Under the pieces are notes generated by a model. It worked only from the letters and a program-made list of their open reading frames with translations, was not told the origin of the DNA and did not search any database. A stretch of DNA of 27,572 nucleotides. Source: a virus. Positions within the stretch are counted from its first letter, which is position 1; every line of letters begins with the position of its first letter. Location: positions 1-27,572 of IMG/VR virus record IMGVR_UViG_3300033149_003702; one strand, 5' to 3'. Position numbers and translations under genes: made by a program. Shown here one piece after another: positions 22,046 to 27,387 of this stretch.

Positions 22046-22330
22046 ATGATAATAGCAACAAAAAATCCCTATGAAGAAAAAAGGAAAAAAATATCCAAGA
22101 TTAAATTATTATGGGATATTAAGTTGCCCAAAAGATATTATTTATTTTGTGGCGAGGAAGTTCAATTAAGACAAAAATCTTGGCTTGGTATTGAATGTGT
22201 AGCAGATATAAATTTAATAAAGGACATAATTATTGTTAATTTTAAGTATAATGAAGACTACCAAAAATTGAAAAAATATTTTGAAGACTCAAAAACCAAA
22301 TTTAAATTATTAGGAGAGAATTATTATTAA
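22046..22330 (+). CDS. 94-aa soluble protein of unknown function
   Basis: A basic alpha/beta-type sequence (KRKKISKIKLLWDIKLPKRY, later ECVADINLIKDIIIVNFKYN) with two Cys and no membrane segment. The start overlaps a small upstream frame as ATGA. It begins the accessory region. No family is recognised. Confidence 0.6.
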   Translation: MIIATKNPYEEKRKKISKIKLLWDIKLPKRYYLFCGEEVQLRQKSWLGIECVADINLIKDIIIVNFKYNEDYQKLKKYFEDSKTKFKLLGENYY

Positions 22331-22331
22331 G

Positions 22332-22487
22332 ATGGAAATTGATTTATTTGCAGAAGATTTAGCAAAAGAAAAACTAACTGATGAATTTATGGGAACGGGT
22401 TTTGAAGATGCTTTGAAAAAAGCAGAAGAAAAAGACGAACAATTGCTTGTTGGAAAGTTTTTAGATATTGATTGGGAAAAACATTAA
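22332..22487 (+). CDS. Acidic 51-aa protein
   Basis: MEIDLFAEDLAKEKLTDEFM and onward, strongly acidic and helical, ending IDWEKH. It starts one base after the previous stop. Acidic proteins of this size sometimes act as inhibitors or DNA mimics, but nothing here shows that directly. Confidence 0.55.
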   Translation: MEIDLFAEDLAKEKLTDEFMGTGFEDALKKAEEKDEQLLVGKFLDIDWEKH

Positions 22488-22498
22488 ATTATATTAAG

Positions 22499-22636
22499 CC
22501 CTCTATTGAGGGTAATATGGCAGAGGGGCTCAGCCTAAGAGGTAGTCGGTGCAATTCCGGCCTCTGCCGATTGGGTGAAATGGGATATGTATACTAAGCC
22601 CAACCTTCGGTATATTGACACCCCGGAAAGACGGGG
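22499..22636 (+). ncRNA. Chain of hairpins upstream of 22648: structured leader RNA
   Basis: Within 138 GC-rich bases four structures can be read. A hairpin CCCTC-TATT-GAGGG (22499-22512); the tRNA-like element 22519-22569; a possible H-type pseudoknot with TTGGG (22571-22575) pairing CCCAA (22599-22603) and TATAC (22590-22594) pairing GTATA (22610-22614); and a hairpin CCCCG-GAAAGA-CGGGG (22621-22636). The block ends 11 nt before ATG 22648. The run has no credible frame. It could be a stand-alone RNA, a riboswitch-like leader, or both. Confidence 0.65.
22519..22569 (+). ncRNA. tRNA-like element lacking a full anticodon arm
   Basis: A 7-bp acceptor-like stem (GGCAGAG 22519-22525 with CTCTGCC 22562-22568) is followed by a discriminator-like G. 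Directly inside its 3' strand is a T-arm: GTCGG, 7-nt loop TGCAATT, CCGGC. The remaining 19 nt resemble a tRNA D-arm start (GCTCAGCC...GAGGTA) and can alternatively form a 3-bp stem with a 7-nt loop. There is no room for both D and anticodon arms, and loop position 55 is G rather than T. It is either a minimal tRNA-like RNA or a deleted tRNA. Confidence 0.55.
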
Positions 22637-22647
22637 ATAATGATAAA

Positions 22648-22809
22648 ATGAAAACAAAAATACAAATAATGAAAGAGTTATCAGAAGCATTTGAGGATTT
22701 TAAAAATAAGGAAACAAAGATGCATGACTTATATGAATTATCTTATTATTGTTATATGGAAGGTCGAAAAGATAAAATATCAGAAGATAAATTAAAACAA
22801 AAGAATTGA
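22648..22809 (+). CDS. 53-aa protein behind the structured leader
   Basis: MKTKIQIMKELSEAFEDFKN and onward, a charged helical protein containing a Tyr/Cys-rich patch (LYELSYYCYMEGRKD). ATG 22648 is preferred to an in-frame TTG at 22615, which lies inside the hairpin block. No Shine-Dalgarno is visible, so the upstream RNA structure may control ribosome access. The function is unknown. Confidence 0.6.
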   Translation: MKTKIQIMKELSEAFEDFKNKETKMHDLYELSYYCYMEGRKDKISEDKLKQKN

Positions 22810-22834
22810 TTAATAAATACACAGGAGGAAAAAG

Positions 22835-22990
22835 ATGAAATGTAAAAATTGTAAACAAAAAGAAGCTACCTTAGTTTTCAAAGATGTGCAAACTTGTAGA
22901 GAATGCCTTTATGATTATTGGGATGAAAATCTTAAGGAAAGTGCGTTTGAAGATTTTATAGATATGGAAACTAAAGGATTTGCTAAATAG
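22835..22990 (+). CDS. Zinc-ribbon protein
   Basis: A 51-aa protein with two Cys knuckles (CKNCKQKEA and QTCRECLYDYW) forming a four-Cys zinc ribbon, then an acidic helical tail. A clear AGGAGGA lies 5-6 nt before the ATG. Such ribbons bind nucleic acid or proteins; the acidic tail favours a protein-interaction role. It lies in a run of zinc-binding proteins. Confidence 0.7.
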   Translation: MKCKNCKQKEATLVFKDVQTCRECLYDYWDENLKESAFEDFIDMETKGFAK

Positions 22991-23008
22991 AGTTAGAGAT
23001 TGATTAGA

Positions 23009-23302
23009 ATGATAAAAGAAAAGAAATTTGATAATCAGCAGGAAAAAAAGGAGAAGGACTTACCTTTGGGAACTTCTCTGGGGACACGAAGCAGTAGCAG
23101 GGGAAGAACATTACAAAGGAATATGCCTGTTAAAGTGGATAACCACCCTGCTGATACTTTTAAATTTGATGAAGATGATTACTTTGCCTTATGGGAAAGA
23201 TTCAAAATAAAAGCCACTAATAGAGAACATCAAAATCTAAAGGAACTTGGAATGTTATTTGAGATTTGGGTTAAAATTAAATTTGGGAGATTGTTAGAAT
23301 GA
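23009..23302 (+). CDS. 97-aa protein of unknown function
   Basis: The N-terminus is basic and polar (KKEKDLPLGTSLGTRSSSRG), then a helical domain (DEDDYFALWERFKIKATNRE). ATG 23009 is chosen over TTG 23000. Its stop overlaps the next start as ATGA. The Gly/Ser/Arg-rich first third may be disordered. No family is recognised. Confidence 0.6.
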   Translation: MIKEKKFDNQQEKKEKDLPLGTSLGTRSSSRGRTLQRNMPVKVDNHPADTFKFDEDDYFALWERFKIKATNREHQNLKELGMLFEIWVKIKFGRLLE

Positions 23303-23601
23303 GACAAAAGAAATTAACTGAATGTAAAGAATGTGGTTTTCCTTTGGAATGGGGAAGGAAACCAGTTTTCTTAAAAGATGATATATTTAGTTTAATGAAT
23401 ATAGAAGAAAACACTTGTAAGACTTGTGGACATCAAAAAGATGGTTATACAATATCAAAGATTCAAGATTTATTAAGGAGATGTAGGGAGGCTGGAATAA
23501 AACAACATAAGAAAAATGTTTTGGAGGTTATTGATGAGTTAACTATTGAAGAAGGATATTATGTGCCTATTAAAGAACTTAAAAAGAGGATTGAGGGATG
23601 A
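23299..23601 (+). CDS. Zinc-ribbon protein with repeated C-terminal module
   Basis: A 100-aa protein: four-Cys ribbon (ECKECGFPLEWGRK with ENTCKTCGHQKDG) at residues ~9-46, then a helical module with KKNVLEVIDELTIEE and ending IKELKKRIEG. The ending and the DNA encoding it recur in the genes at 24434 and 24646, showing local duplication. Its stop overlaps the uL22 gene start, coupling the two. Confidence 0.7.
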   Translation: MRQKKLTECKECGFPLEWGRKPVFLKDDIFSLMNIEENTCKTCGHQKDGYTISKIQDLLRRCREAGIKQHKKNVLEVIDELTIEEGYYVPIKELKKRIEG

Positions 23602-23603
23602 TG
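23573..23603 (+). repeat. 31-bp repeat shared with 24621 and 24821
   Basis: AAGAACTTAAAAAGAGG and onward to GGGATGATG, covering one gene's last codons (ELKKRIEG) and the next gene's start. It is identical over 31 bases to 24621-24651 and 24821-24851. Confidence 0.85.
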
Positions 23604-24047
23604 TTAAGAAAAGCAAAGGAGAGCATGGCAGAAAAAGATAAAATGAAAACTGAAGCAAAAGTTGAAGGAAAGAGTTTGCATTTTTCATTAAAGCATGGTG
23701 TTGCTATTTGTGATTTTATTAGAGGTAAAAAGATTGAAAAAGCAATTGCTGATTTAGAAGAAGTTTTGAAATTTAAGAAACCGATTCCAATGAAAGGAGA
23801 AATACCTCATAGAAAAGGAATTATGTCTGGAAGATTTCCTGTTAAGGCAGTTGGAGAAGTTATTAAATTACTTAGAAGTTTAGGAGCAAATGCGATTGTT
23901 AATGAATTAGAATTAGAAAAATATGTTATATTTTGTAAAACAAATGTTGCATCAAGGCCTTATAAAAGATTTGGGCAAGGGCGAATGAAGAGATGTCATA
24001 TGACAATTAAATTAATAGAGCCAAAGAAAAAGGCTAAGAAGAAATAA
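23598..24047 (+). CDS. rpl22: Ribosomal protein uL22 (L22P), DPANN-like
   Basis: 149 aa, about the usual archaeal length. It carries the L22 core: LHFSLKHGVAICDFIRGKKI (helix 1), EKAIADLEEVL, the archaeal insert PMKGEIPHRKGIMSGRFPVK, helix VGEVIKLLRSLGANA, and the hairpin ASRPYKRFGQGRMKRCHMTI that in ribosomes lines the exit tunnel, then a basic tail. The PMKGEIPHRKG and NVASRPY.RFG segments are typical of DPANN L22 as I recall it. It starts at ATG 23598 coupled to the zinc-ribbon gene; ATG 23625 with AAAGGAG is an alternative. No other ribosomal gene is present. It may replace host uL22 in ribosomes or be a captured remnant. Confidence 0.9.
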   Translation: MMLRKAKESMAEKDKMKTEAKVEGKSLHFSLKHGVAICDFIRGKKIEKAIADLEEVLKFKKPIPMKGEIPHRKGIMSGRFPVKAVGEVIKLLRSLGANAIVNELELEKYVIFCKTNVASRPYKRFGQGRMKRCHMTIKLIEPKKKAKKK

Positions 24048-24064
24048 AATGGAGGTAAAACAAA

Positions 24065-24196
24065 ATGCCAAATAAAGATAAATCAGGTCCAAGAAGTGGA
24101 AGCCAAGGTCCAAGAGATGGAAGAGGACAAGGTAAAGGGAGAGCTGGTGGAAAAGGAACTGGAAAGAAAACTGGTGGAAGAAAAGGGAGTTGTTAA
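24065..24196 (+). CDS. Glycine-rich 43-aa protein
   Basis: MPNKDKSGPRSGSQGPRDGR and onward ending GTGKKTGGRKGSC: low-complexity Gly/Lys/Arg with a single terminal Cys. A TGGAGGT lies about 8 nt before the ATG. It resembles short G-P-R-D-G-R-G-rich hypothetical proteins I associate with archaeal MAGs. The basic disordered sequence would suit RNA or ribosome binding beside uL22, but this is inference. Its stop lies within a terminator hairpin. Confidence 0.7.
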   Translation: MPNKDKSGPRSGSQGPRDGRGQGKGRAGGKGTGKKTGGRKGSC

Positions 24197-24215
24197 ACTC
24201 CTTTTTATCTTTTTT
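24186..24215 (+). terminator. Hairpin with T-tract overlapping a stop codon
   Basis: GGAGTT (24186-24191) pairs with AACTCC (24196-24201) around GTTA, followed by TTTTTATC and six or more T. This is the clearest intrinsic-type terminator in the window. It includes the TAA of the glycine-rich gene and closes the uL22 unit. Confidence 0.7.
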
Positions 24216-24227
24216 GAAGAAATTAAA

Positions 24228-24422
24228 ATGGAAGAAAAAGAAATAATAAAAATAATTGATGAATGGGTAAAAGAAATTACTGCAGAAGATAGCGTGTTAC
24301 ATGAAACTAATTGCACTCATGTAAGGGAAGAATTTGTAGAAGAATATTTTAAAAAAGATGTTGAGAAACTAAAGAAGAAGTTTACACAAACTAAATGCCG
24401 AAGAAGTATTGAGGTTGCTTAA
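24228..24422 (+). CDS. Acidic helical 64-aa protein
   Basis: MEEKEIIKIIDEWVKEITAE and onward, with Cys and His residues (HETNCTHVREEF; TKCRRSIEVA) and helical character. The frame extends upstream to 24096 only as a shadow of the glycine-rich gene; ATG 24228 lies after the terminator T-tract. No obvious promoter is visible. The function is unknown. Confidence 0.55.
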   Translation: MEEKEIIKIIDEWVKEITAEDSVLHETNCTHVREEFVEEYFKKDVEKLKKKFTQTKCRRSIEVA

Positions 24423-24433
24423 AGAAGTAAAAC

Positions 24434-24649
24434 ATGAAAACAATTAAAGAATTAGAAGCTGAAATGCCAAACCCTGTAACATTCACAAAGATACAAGCAC
24501 TAAAAGATGTTTTGGAGGTTGTTGATGAAAGGATTAAGTATTTGTGTGAAATGATAGATTGTGATGAAGGCAAATTTAATTTAGATTGGAATGCAATACA
24601 AGAAAGAATTGATGAATTAGAAGAACTTAAAAAGAGGATTGAGGGATGA
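24434..24649 (+). CDS. Duplicated small protein, copy A
   Basis: 71 aa: MKTIKELEAEMPNPVTFTKI, then LKDVLEVVDERIKYLCEMID and the ending ELEELKKRIEG. The KTIKEL start, VLEVVDE core and ELKKRIEG end are shared with the next gene, and core and end with the zinc-ribbon protein at 23299. The family is local and helical; the function is unknown. Its stop overlaps the next ATG. Confidence 0.65.
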   Translation: MKTIKELEAEMPNPVTFTKIQALKDVLEVVDERIKYLCEMIDCDEGKFNLDWNAIQERIDELEELKKRIEG

Positions 24650-24668
24650 TGACATTTAAAACAATTAA
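24619..24668 (+). repeat. 50-bp direct repeat, copy 1
   Basis: Fifty bases beginning AGAAGAACTTAAAAAGAGG are identical to 24819-24868, exactly 200 bp away. The repeat spans the end of one gene and the start (MMTFKTIK) of the next, as expected from tandem duplication. Confidence 0.9.
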
Positions 24669-24849
24669 GGAATTAAATTTAAGTATTGAAGAGAGAAGAA
24701 CAAGAAGACCTTTAACTAAAGAAGAATGTGGATTAAAGGGTTACAGACAAGCCCTAAAACATCTTTTGGAGTTGGTTGATGAGAATACTAATTTTATTGG
24801 TGGTTGGAAAATAACCCCAGAAGAACTTAAAAAGAGGATTGAGGGATGA
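24646..24849 (+). CDS. Duplicated small protein, copy B
   Basis: 67 aa: MMTFKTIKELNLSIEERRTR, then ALKHLLELVDENTNFIGGW and the ending PEELKKRIEG. Paralogue of the preceding gene with a different middle. After its end a third copy starts again (24846, MMTFKTIKDEK) but stops after 14 codons at 24890, showing an unfinished or decayed duplication. Confidence 0.65.
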   Translation: MMTFKTIKELNLSIEERRTRRPLTKEECGLKGYRQALKHLLELVDENTNFIGGWKITPEELKKRIEG

Positions 24850-24868
24850 TGACATTTAAAACAATTAA
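24819..24868 (+). repeat. 50-bp direct repeat, copy 2
   Basis: Identical to 24619-24668. Downstream of this copy the duplicated reading frame runs only 14 codons. Confidence 0.9.
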
Positions 24869-24870
24869 AG

Positions 24871-25059
24871 ATGAAAAAACAGAAAGCTAAATTAATAATT
24901 CCTGTTGAGATTTATTTTACAGAAAGTGAAGAATTATCTTTAAAGGAATCATTAAAGAATTTGAATAAAGACCAAATTTTAAGAGACTTTGCTATTCAAA
25001 ATATTGTTGAAGTTTTTGAAAAGGCAAATAAAAGAAAGGATATAAATTGGAGAGAATAA
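24871..25059 (+). CDS. 62-aa protein, possibly truncated by a nonsense codon
   Basis: MKKQKAKLIIPVEIYFTESE and onward, a strand-then-helices layout ending KANKRKDINWRE. After the TAA the same frame stays open for another 29 codons (HEEDVLSELTNIKIPIFSKK and onward) to a TGA at 25147-25149 that overlaps the next gene's ATG in the manner usual here. The gene was probably about 92 codons long before a stop mutation, unless the stop is read through. Confidence 0.55.
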   Translation: MKKQKAKLIIPVEIYFTESEELSLKESLKNLNKDQILRDFAIQNIVEVFEKANKRKDINWRE

Positions 25060-25149
25060 CATGAGGAAGATGTATTATCAGAATTAACAAATATTAAAAT
25101 ACCTATTTTCTCAAAGAAAATTAATCCCCCTCCAAAGTTAATATGGTGA
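25060..25149 (+). pseudogene. In-frame continuation of the 24871 gene after a stop
   Basis: No start codon is available, yet the sequence has coding character and its end overlaps the next ATG. It is read as the detached C-terminus of the gene at 24871. Confidence 0.4.
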
Positions 25150-25457
25150 AGAAATTAAAAATACAAATGAATGGAAGGAGTGACCAGTTTCAAACTCCAC
25201 CAGAAGCATTTGAGATTTTAAACCTTAAAGGAGTAGAACTTGTAGGAACACTAACATTAGTAGATAAACCTGCAAGAGAAAGGATAAAAACAATGGAGAT
25301 GAATCAAGAGAAAATGAATAAAAGAACAAAAGGGCATACTATAGATATTAGAGATAATAGAAAATTGGGTCAAAATAATGCAGAAGAAATTAAGAAATTA
25401 AAAAAACAATTGGAGGATATGAAAAACTCCCACACCCTAAAGGGCAGGGTATCTTAA
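25143..25457 (+). CDS. Chimeric-looking 104-aa protein
   Basis: The first ~30 residues (NGRSDQFQTPPEAFEILNLK) resemble the N-terminal lead-in of some phage-type DNA methyltransferases (D.FQTPPEA), but no methyltransferase motif (D/NPPY or FxGxG) follows. The rest is charged coiled coil (NAEEIKKLKKQLEDMKN). The C-terminus is encoded by the second CCCACACCC hairpin element, which may have changed the end of the gene. Function unknown; possibly a remnant. Confidence 0.5.
   Translation: MVKKLKIQMNGRSDQFQTPPEAFEILNLKGVELVGTLTLVDKPARERIKTMEMNQEKMNKRTKGHTIDIRDNRKLGQNNAEEIKKLKKQLEDMKNSHTLKGRVS
25429..25453 (+). repeat. CCCACACCCTAAA hairpin element, copy 2
   Basis: CCCACACCCTAAAGGG is followed by CAGGGTATC. 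ACCCT and AGGGT can pair around a short loop. It matches the element at 22006-22031 at most positions (a one-base gap and a few changes in the loop). Confidence 0.4.
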
Positions 25458-25488
25458 AGAAAATGGAACAATTAATGTTATTTGAAAA

Positions 25489-26001
25489 ATGATAATTGAT
25501 GATTATAAAAACCAAGTAGATTTTTTAATAAATGCAAAAAAGAAATTCTTAAAAGAAGTTGGAACTGAAAAAGGTTTAAAAGCAGAAAAGAAAAGAACAA
25601 AAGAATTTGTAGATAGTTTTAATAAAGAAGCAAAAAAACAAAATTCTAAATGGTATGCTGAAACAGATGAATGTGAAACAGAAATTAGTGGGAAATTTAT
25701 TTTAACTTATTTATGTAAAAAGATAATTTCTGGGTGGTGGATATTTAAAGAGGTTAAGATTATAAAATTACATATTTGTGTTTATGAAAATCATACCAGT
25801 TTTGTTGAAAATGATTATGTTGTATCAGATTTAGGAGTTAAAGCGAATGATAAGGTTTTTAGATTTCTTCCTGAAATAAAACCAATTTTAGATAAAATTC
25901 CACAAGCATTTTTTATATTGCCCAAAGGAGAAATCCATAATCTTGGAAAAAGAATTAATAATATAAATAAACGAATTGAAAAGATAGAGGCAAAAATATG
26001 A
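25489..26001 (+). CDS. 170-aa soluble protein of unknown function
   Basis: A mixed alpha/beta protein with a charged helical N-terminus, a central strand-rich part (GKFILTYLCKKIISGWWIF, then KLHICVYENHTSFVENDYVV) and a C-terminal helical tail (RINNINKRIEKIEAKI). Hydrophobic patches are too short to be membrane spans. Its stop overlaps the next start as ATGA. No family is recognised. Confidence 0.65.
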   Translation: MIIDDYKNQVDFLINAKKKFLKEVGTEKGLKAEKKRTKEFVDSFNKEAKKQNSKWYAETDECETEISGKFILTYLCKKIISGWWIFKEVKIIKLHICVYENHTSFVENDYVVSDLGVKANDKVFRFLPEIKPILDKIPQAFFILPKGEIHNLGKRINNINKRIEKIEAKI

Positions 26002-26144
26002 AGTGTCAATCTCAAACATCTAAATATTGTGAGAAAAATGTTCCAAAGAAAAAGATTAAATACATAGGTGGGCTTCTTGTTTGTGGTAATTGTTATTGGA
26101 AAATTAAACAAATTAAAAGGGGGAGAAATACAAAGAAGAATTAA
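25998..26144 (+). CDS. Small four-Cys zinc-binding protein
   Basis: A 48-aa protein with C-x8-C spacing (MKCQSQTSKYCEKN) and a second knuckle (LLVCGNCYWKI), then a Lys/Arg tail. Resembles a zinc ribbon fused to a basic nucleic-acid-binding end. Linked to the previous gene by ATGA, and 12 nt before the recombinase gene. Confidence 0.65.
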   Translation: MKCQSQTSKYCEKNVPKKKIKYIGGLLVCGNCYWKIKQIKRGRNTKKN

Positions 26145-26156
26145 AAAGATTATAAA

Positions 26157-26663
26157 ATGAAAAAGAAAATAGCAATATATTGTAGAGTAAGCACAGAAGA
26201 CCAAGATGTAGATAAACAAGAACATATTTGTAAAAGATATTGTGAAGCACACGAAGAATTTGAAATATATAAAATATACAAAGACGTTATTTCAGGAACA
26301 AAAGAATCAAGACCAGAGTTTAATAAACTCCTGGAGGATATGAGAAATCATTTGTTTGATGCAATAATGGTTACAAAGTTAGATAGGATTGGAAGAAGTT
26401 TAAAACATCTCTTAAGTTTATTTGATGAATTTAGTAATAAAGGAATACATTTTATAGCAACAACCCAAAACATCGATACAAGTTCAGCAGCAGGAAAACT
26501 ACAATTACAAATCTTAGGAGCATTTGCAGAATTTGAAAGAAATATGATTAGTGAAAGAACTAAAGAAGGCCTTAGAAGAGCAGTAGGGGTTGGTAAGCGT
26601 GGAAAAGATAAAATTCCAAGAAAAAGAAGGGGGGTGCTTAAAAATAAGGTTTCCTACAAGTAA
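26157..26663 (+). CDS. Short serine recombinase (resolvase/invertase family)
   Basis: A 168-aa enzyme with the full catalytic domain: YCRVSTEDQ with R10 and nucleophile S12, R52 in SGTKESRPEF, and KLDRIGRS giving D76, R77 and R80, followed by the long helix (LQILGAFAEFERNMISERTK). The C-terminus ends in a short basic tail (GKRGKDKIPRKRRG) rather than the usual helix-turn-helix. It could resolve multimers of the circular genome, invert DNA or drive integration; no crossover site is obvious. It is preceded by zinc-binding genes in a tight cluster. Confidence 0.9.
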   Translation: MKKKIAIYCRVSTEDQDVDKQEHICKRYCEAHEEFEIYKIYKDVISGTKESRPEFNKLLEDMRNHLFDAIMVTKLDRIGRSLKHLLSLFDEFSNKGIHFIATTQNIDTSSAAGKLQLQILGAFAEFERNMISERTKEGLRRAVGVGKRGKDKIPRKRRGVLKNKVSYK

Positions 26664-26695
26664 AATGGAAGAAACTAATAACGGGCGTTTTTAAA

Positions 26696-26938
26696 ATGAA
26701 AACAAAAGTTAAATCAACAAATGGTAAACATAGTAATTTTAATGTGAAAACATTTTATTATTTTATGAAAACAATGTCATTTATAATAATCTTATTAGGT
26801 TTTTTTGCAACCTTTCAAGATATGAGCTTAAATAATATTACTGTGATTAATCTTTTTGTCCTTTTTATAATGGCAATTATCTTTGCGATTGTAAGCTGGA
26901 TCTTAGATATTATGAAAGAGAATTACGAAATAAAATGA
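26696..26938 (+). CDS. Two-span membrane protein
   Basis: An 80-aa protein with a basic N-terminus and two helices (about 28-42, FIIILLGFFATF; 50-70, VINLFVLFIMAIIFAIVSWI). The gap before it contains AACGGGCGTTTTT, a weak hairpin with T-tract. Its stop overlaps the next ATG as ATGA. The function is unknown. Confidence 0.65.
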   Translation: MKTKVKSTNGKHSNFNVKTFYYFMKTMSFIIILLGFFATFQDMSLNNITVINLFVLFIMAIIFAIVSWILDIMKENYEIK

Positions 26939-27387
26939 AATGTCTATCTTGCAAAAAGAAACTTCCAAAAGGAAGAAGAAAATATTGCGGAAGTAAATGT
27001 CAGCAAAAAAGTCACTATGAAAAGAAAAAAGATTATTATAAACAGAACTCAATAAAATGGAGAAACAAGAATCCAGAAAAACATAGAAAGATAATGTTAA
27101 AGGCAAATAGAAAATTTAGAACAGAAAAAAGAGAAAGATTTAATAAACTAATGAGGGATGAATATTATAAACATAAACCAAAATGGATTTCTCGGCGATT
27201 TGTTTATGATATTATAAACACATATAAAAATAAACCAAACATAGATAAGTTTTGTGAGAAATGTAAAAAGGAAAATAATTTAAGTTTAAAATTTGAAGTT
27301 TATCCAAAAACATCTAAAGATATTAGGCAAGCAATTAAAGATAAGAAAATATATTATTTATGTAAGGAGTGTAGATATGGAAAATAA
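26935..27387 (+). CDS. Zinc-finger protein with degenerate HNH-like C-terminus
   Basis: A 150-aa basic protein. The N-terminal zinc module (MKCLSCKKKLPKGRRKYCGS, KCQQK) is followed by a Lys/Arg-rich helical region. The C-terminal part (CEKCKKENNLSLKFEVYP, then KDKKIYYLCKECRYGK) has the spacing and flanks of an HNH endonuclease, CxxC...CxxC, but the expected His-His is replaced by Lys-Phe. It therefore probably binds DNA or RNA without cutting, or is a decaying homing-type nuclease. Confidence 0.65.
   Translation: MKCLSCKKKLPKGRRKYCGSKCQQKSHYEKKKDYYKQNSIKWRNKNPEKHRKIMLKANRKFRTEKRERFNKLMRDEYYKHKPKWISRRFVYDIINTYKNKPNIDKFCEKCKKENNLSLKFEVYPKTSKDIRQAIKDKKIYYLCKECRYGK

Noticed and set aside
22519-22569. 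Annotating this as a functional tRNA gene
   Set aside because: At 50 nt plus a discriminator it cannot hold both D and anticodon arms, and T-loop position 55 is G; described as tRNA-like instead.
24096-24227. Upstream extension of the 64-aa gene at 24228
   Set aside because: It reads the glycine-rich gene in another frame and crosses the terminator hairpin.
25815-26252. 145-codon minus-strand frame
   Set aside because: Antisense across three coupled plus-strand genes including the recombinase catalytic start.
26648-26691. Terminator after the recombinase gene
   Set aside because: AACGGGCGTT followed by T can pair only around a 2-nt loop, and the larger GTTTCC pairing has bulges; too weak to annotate.
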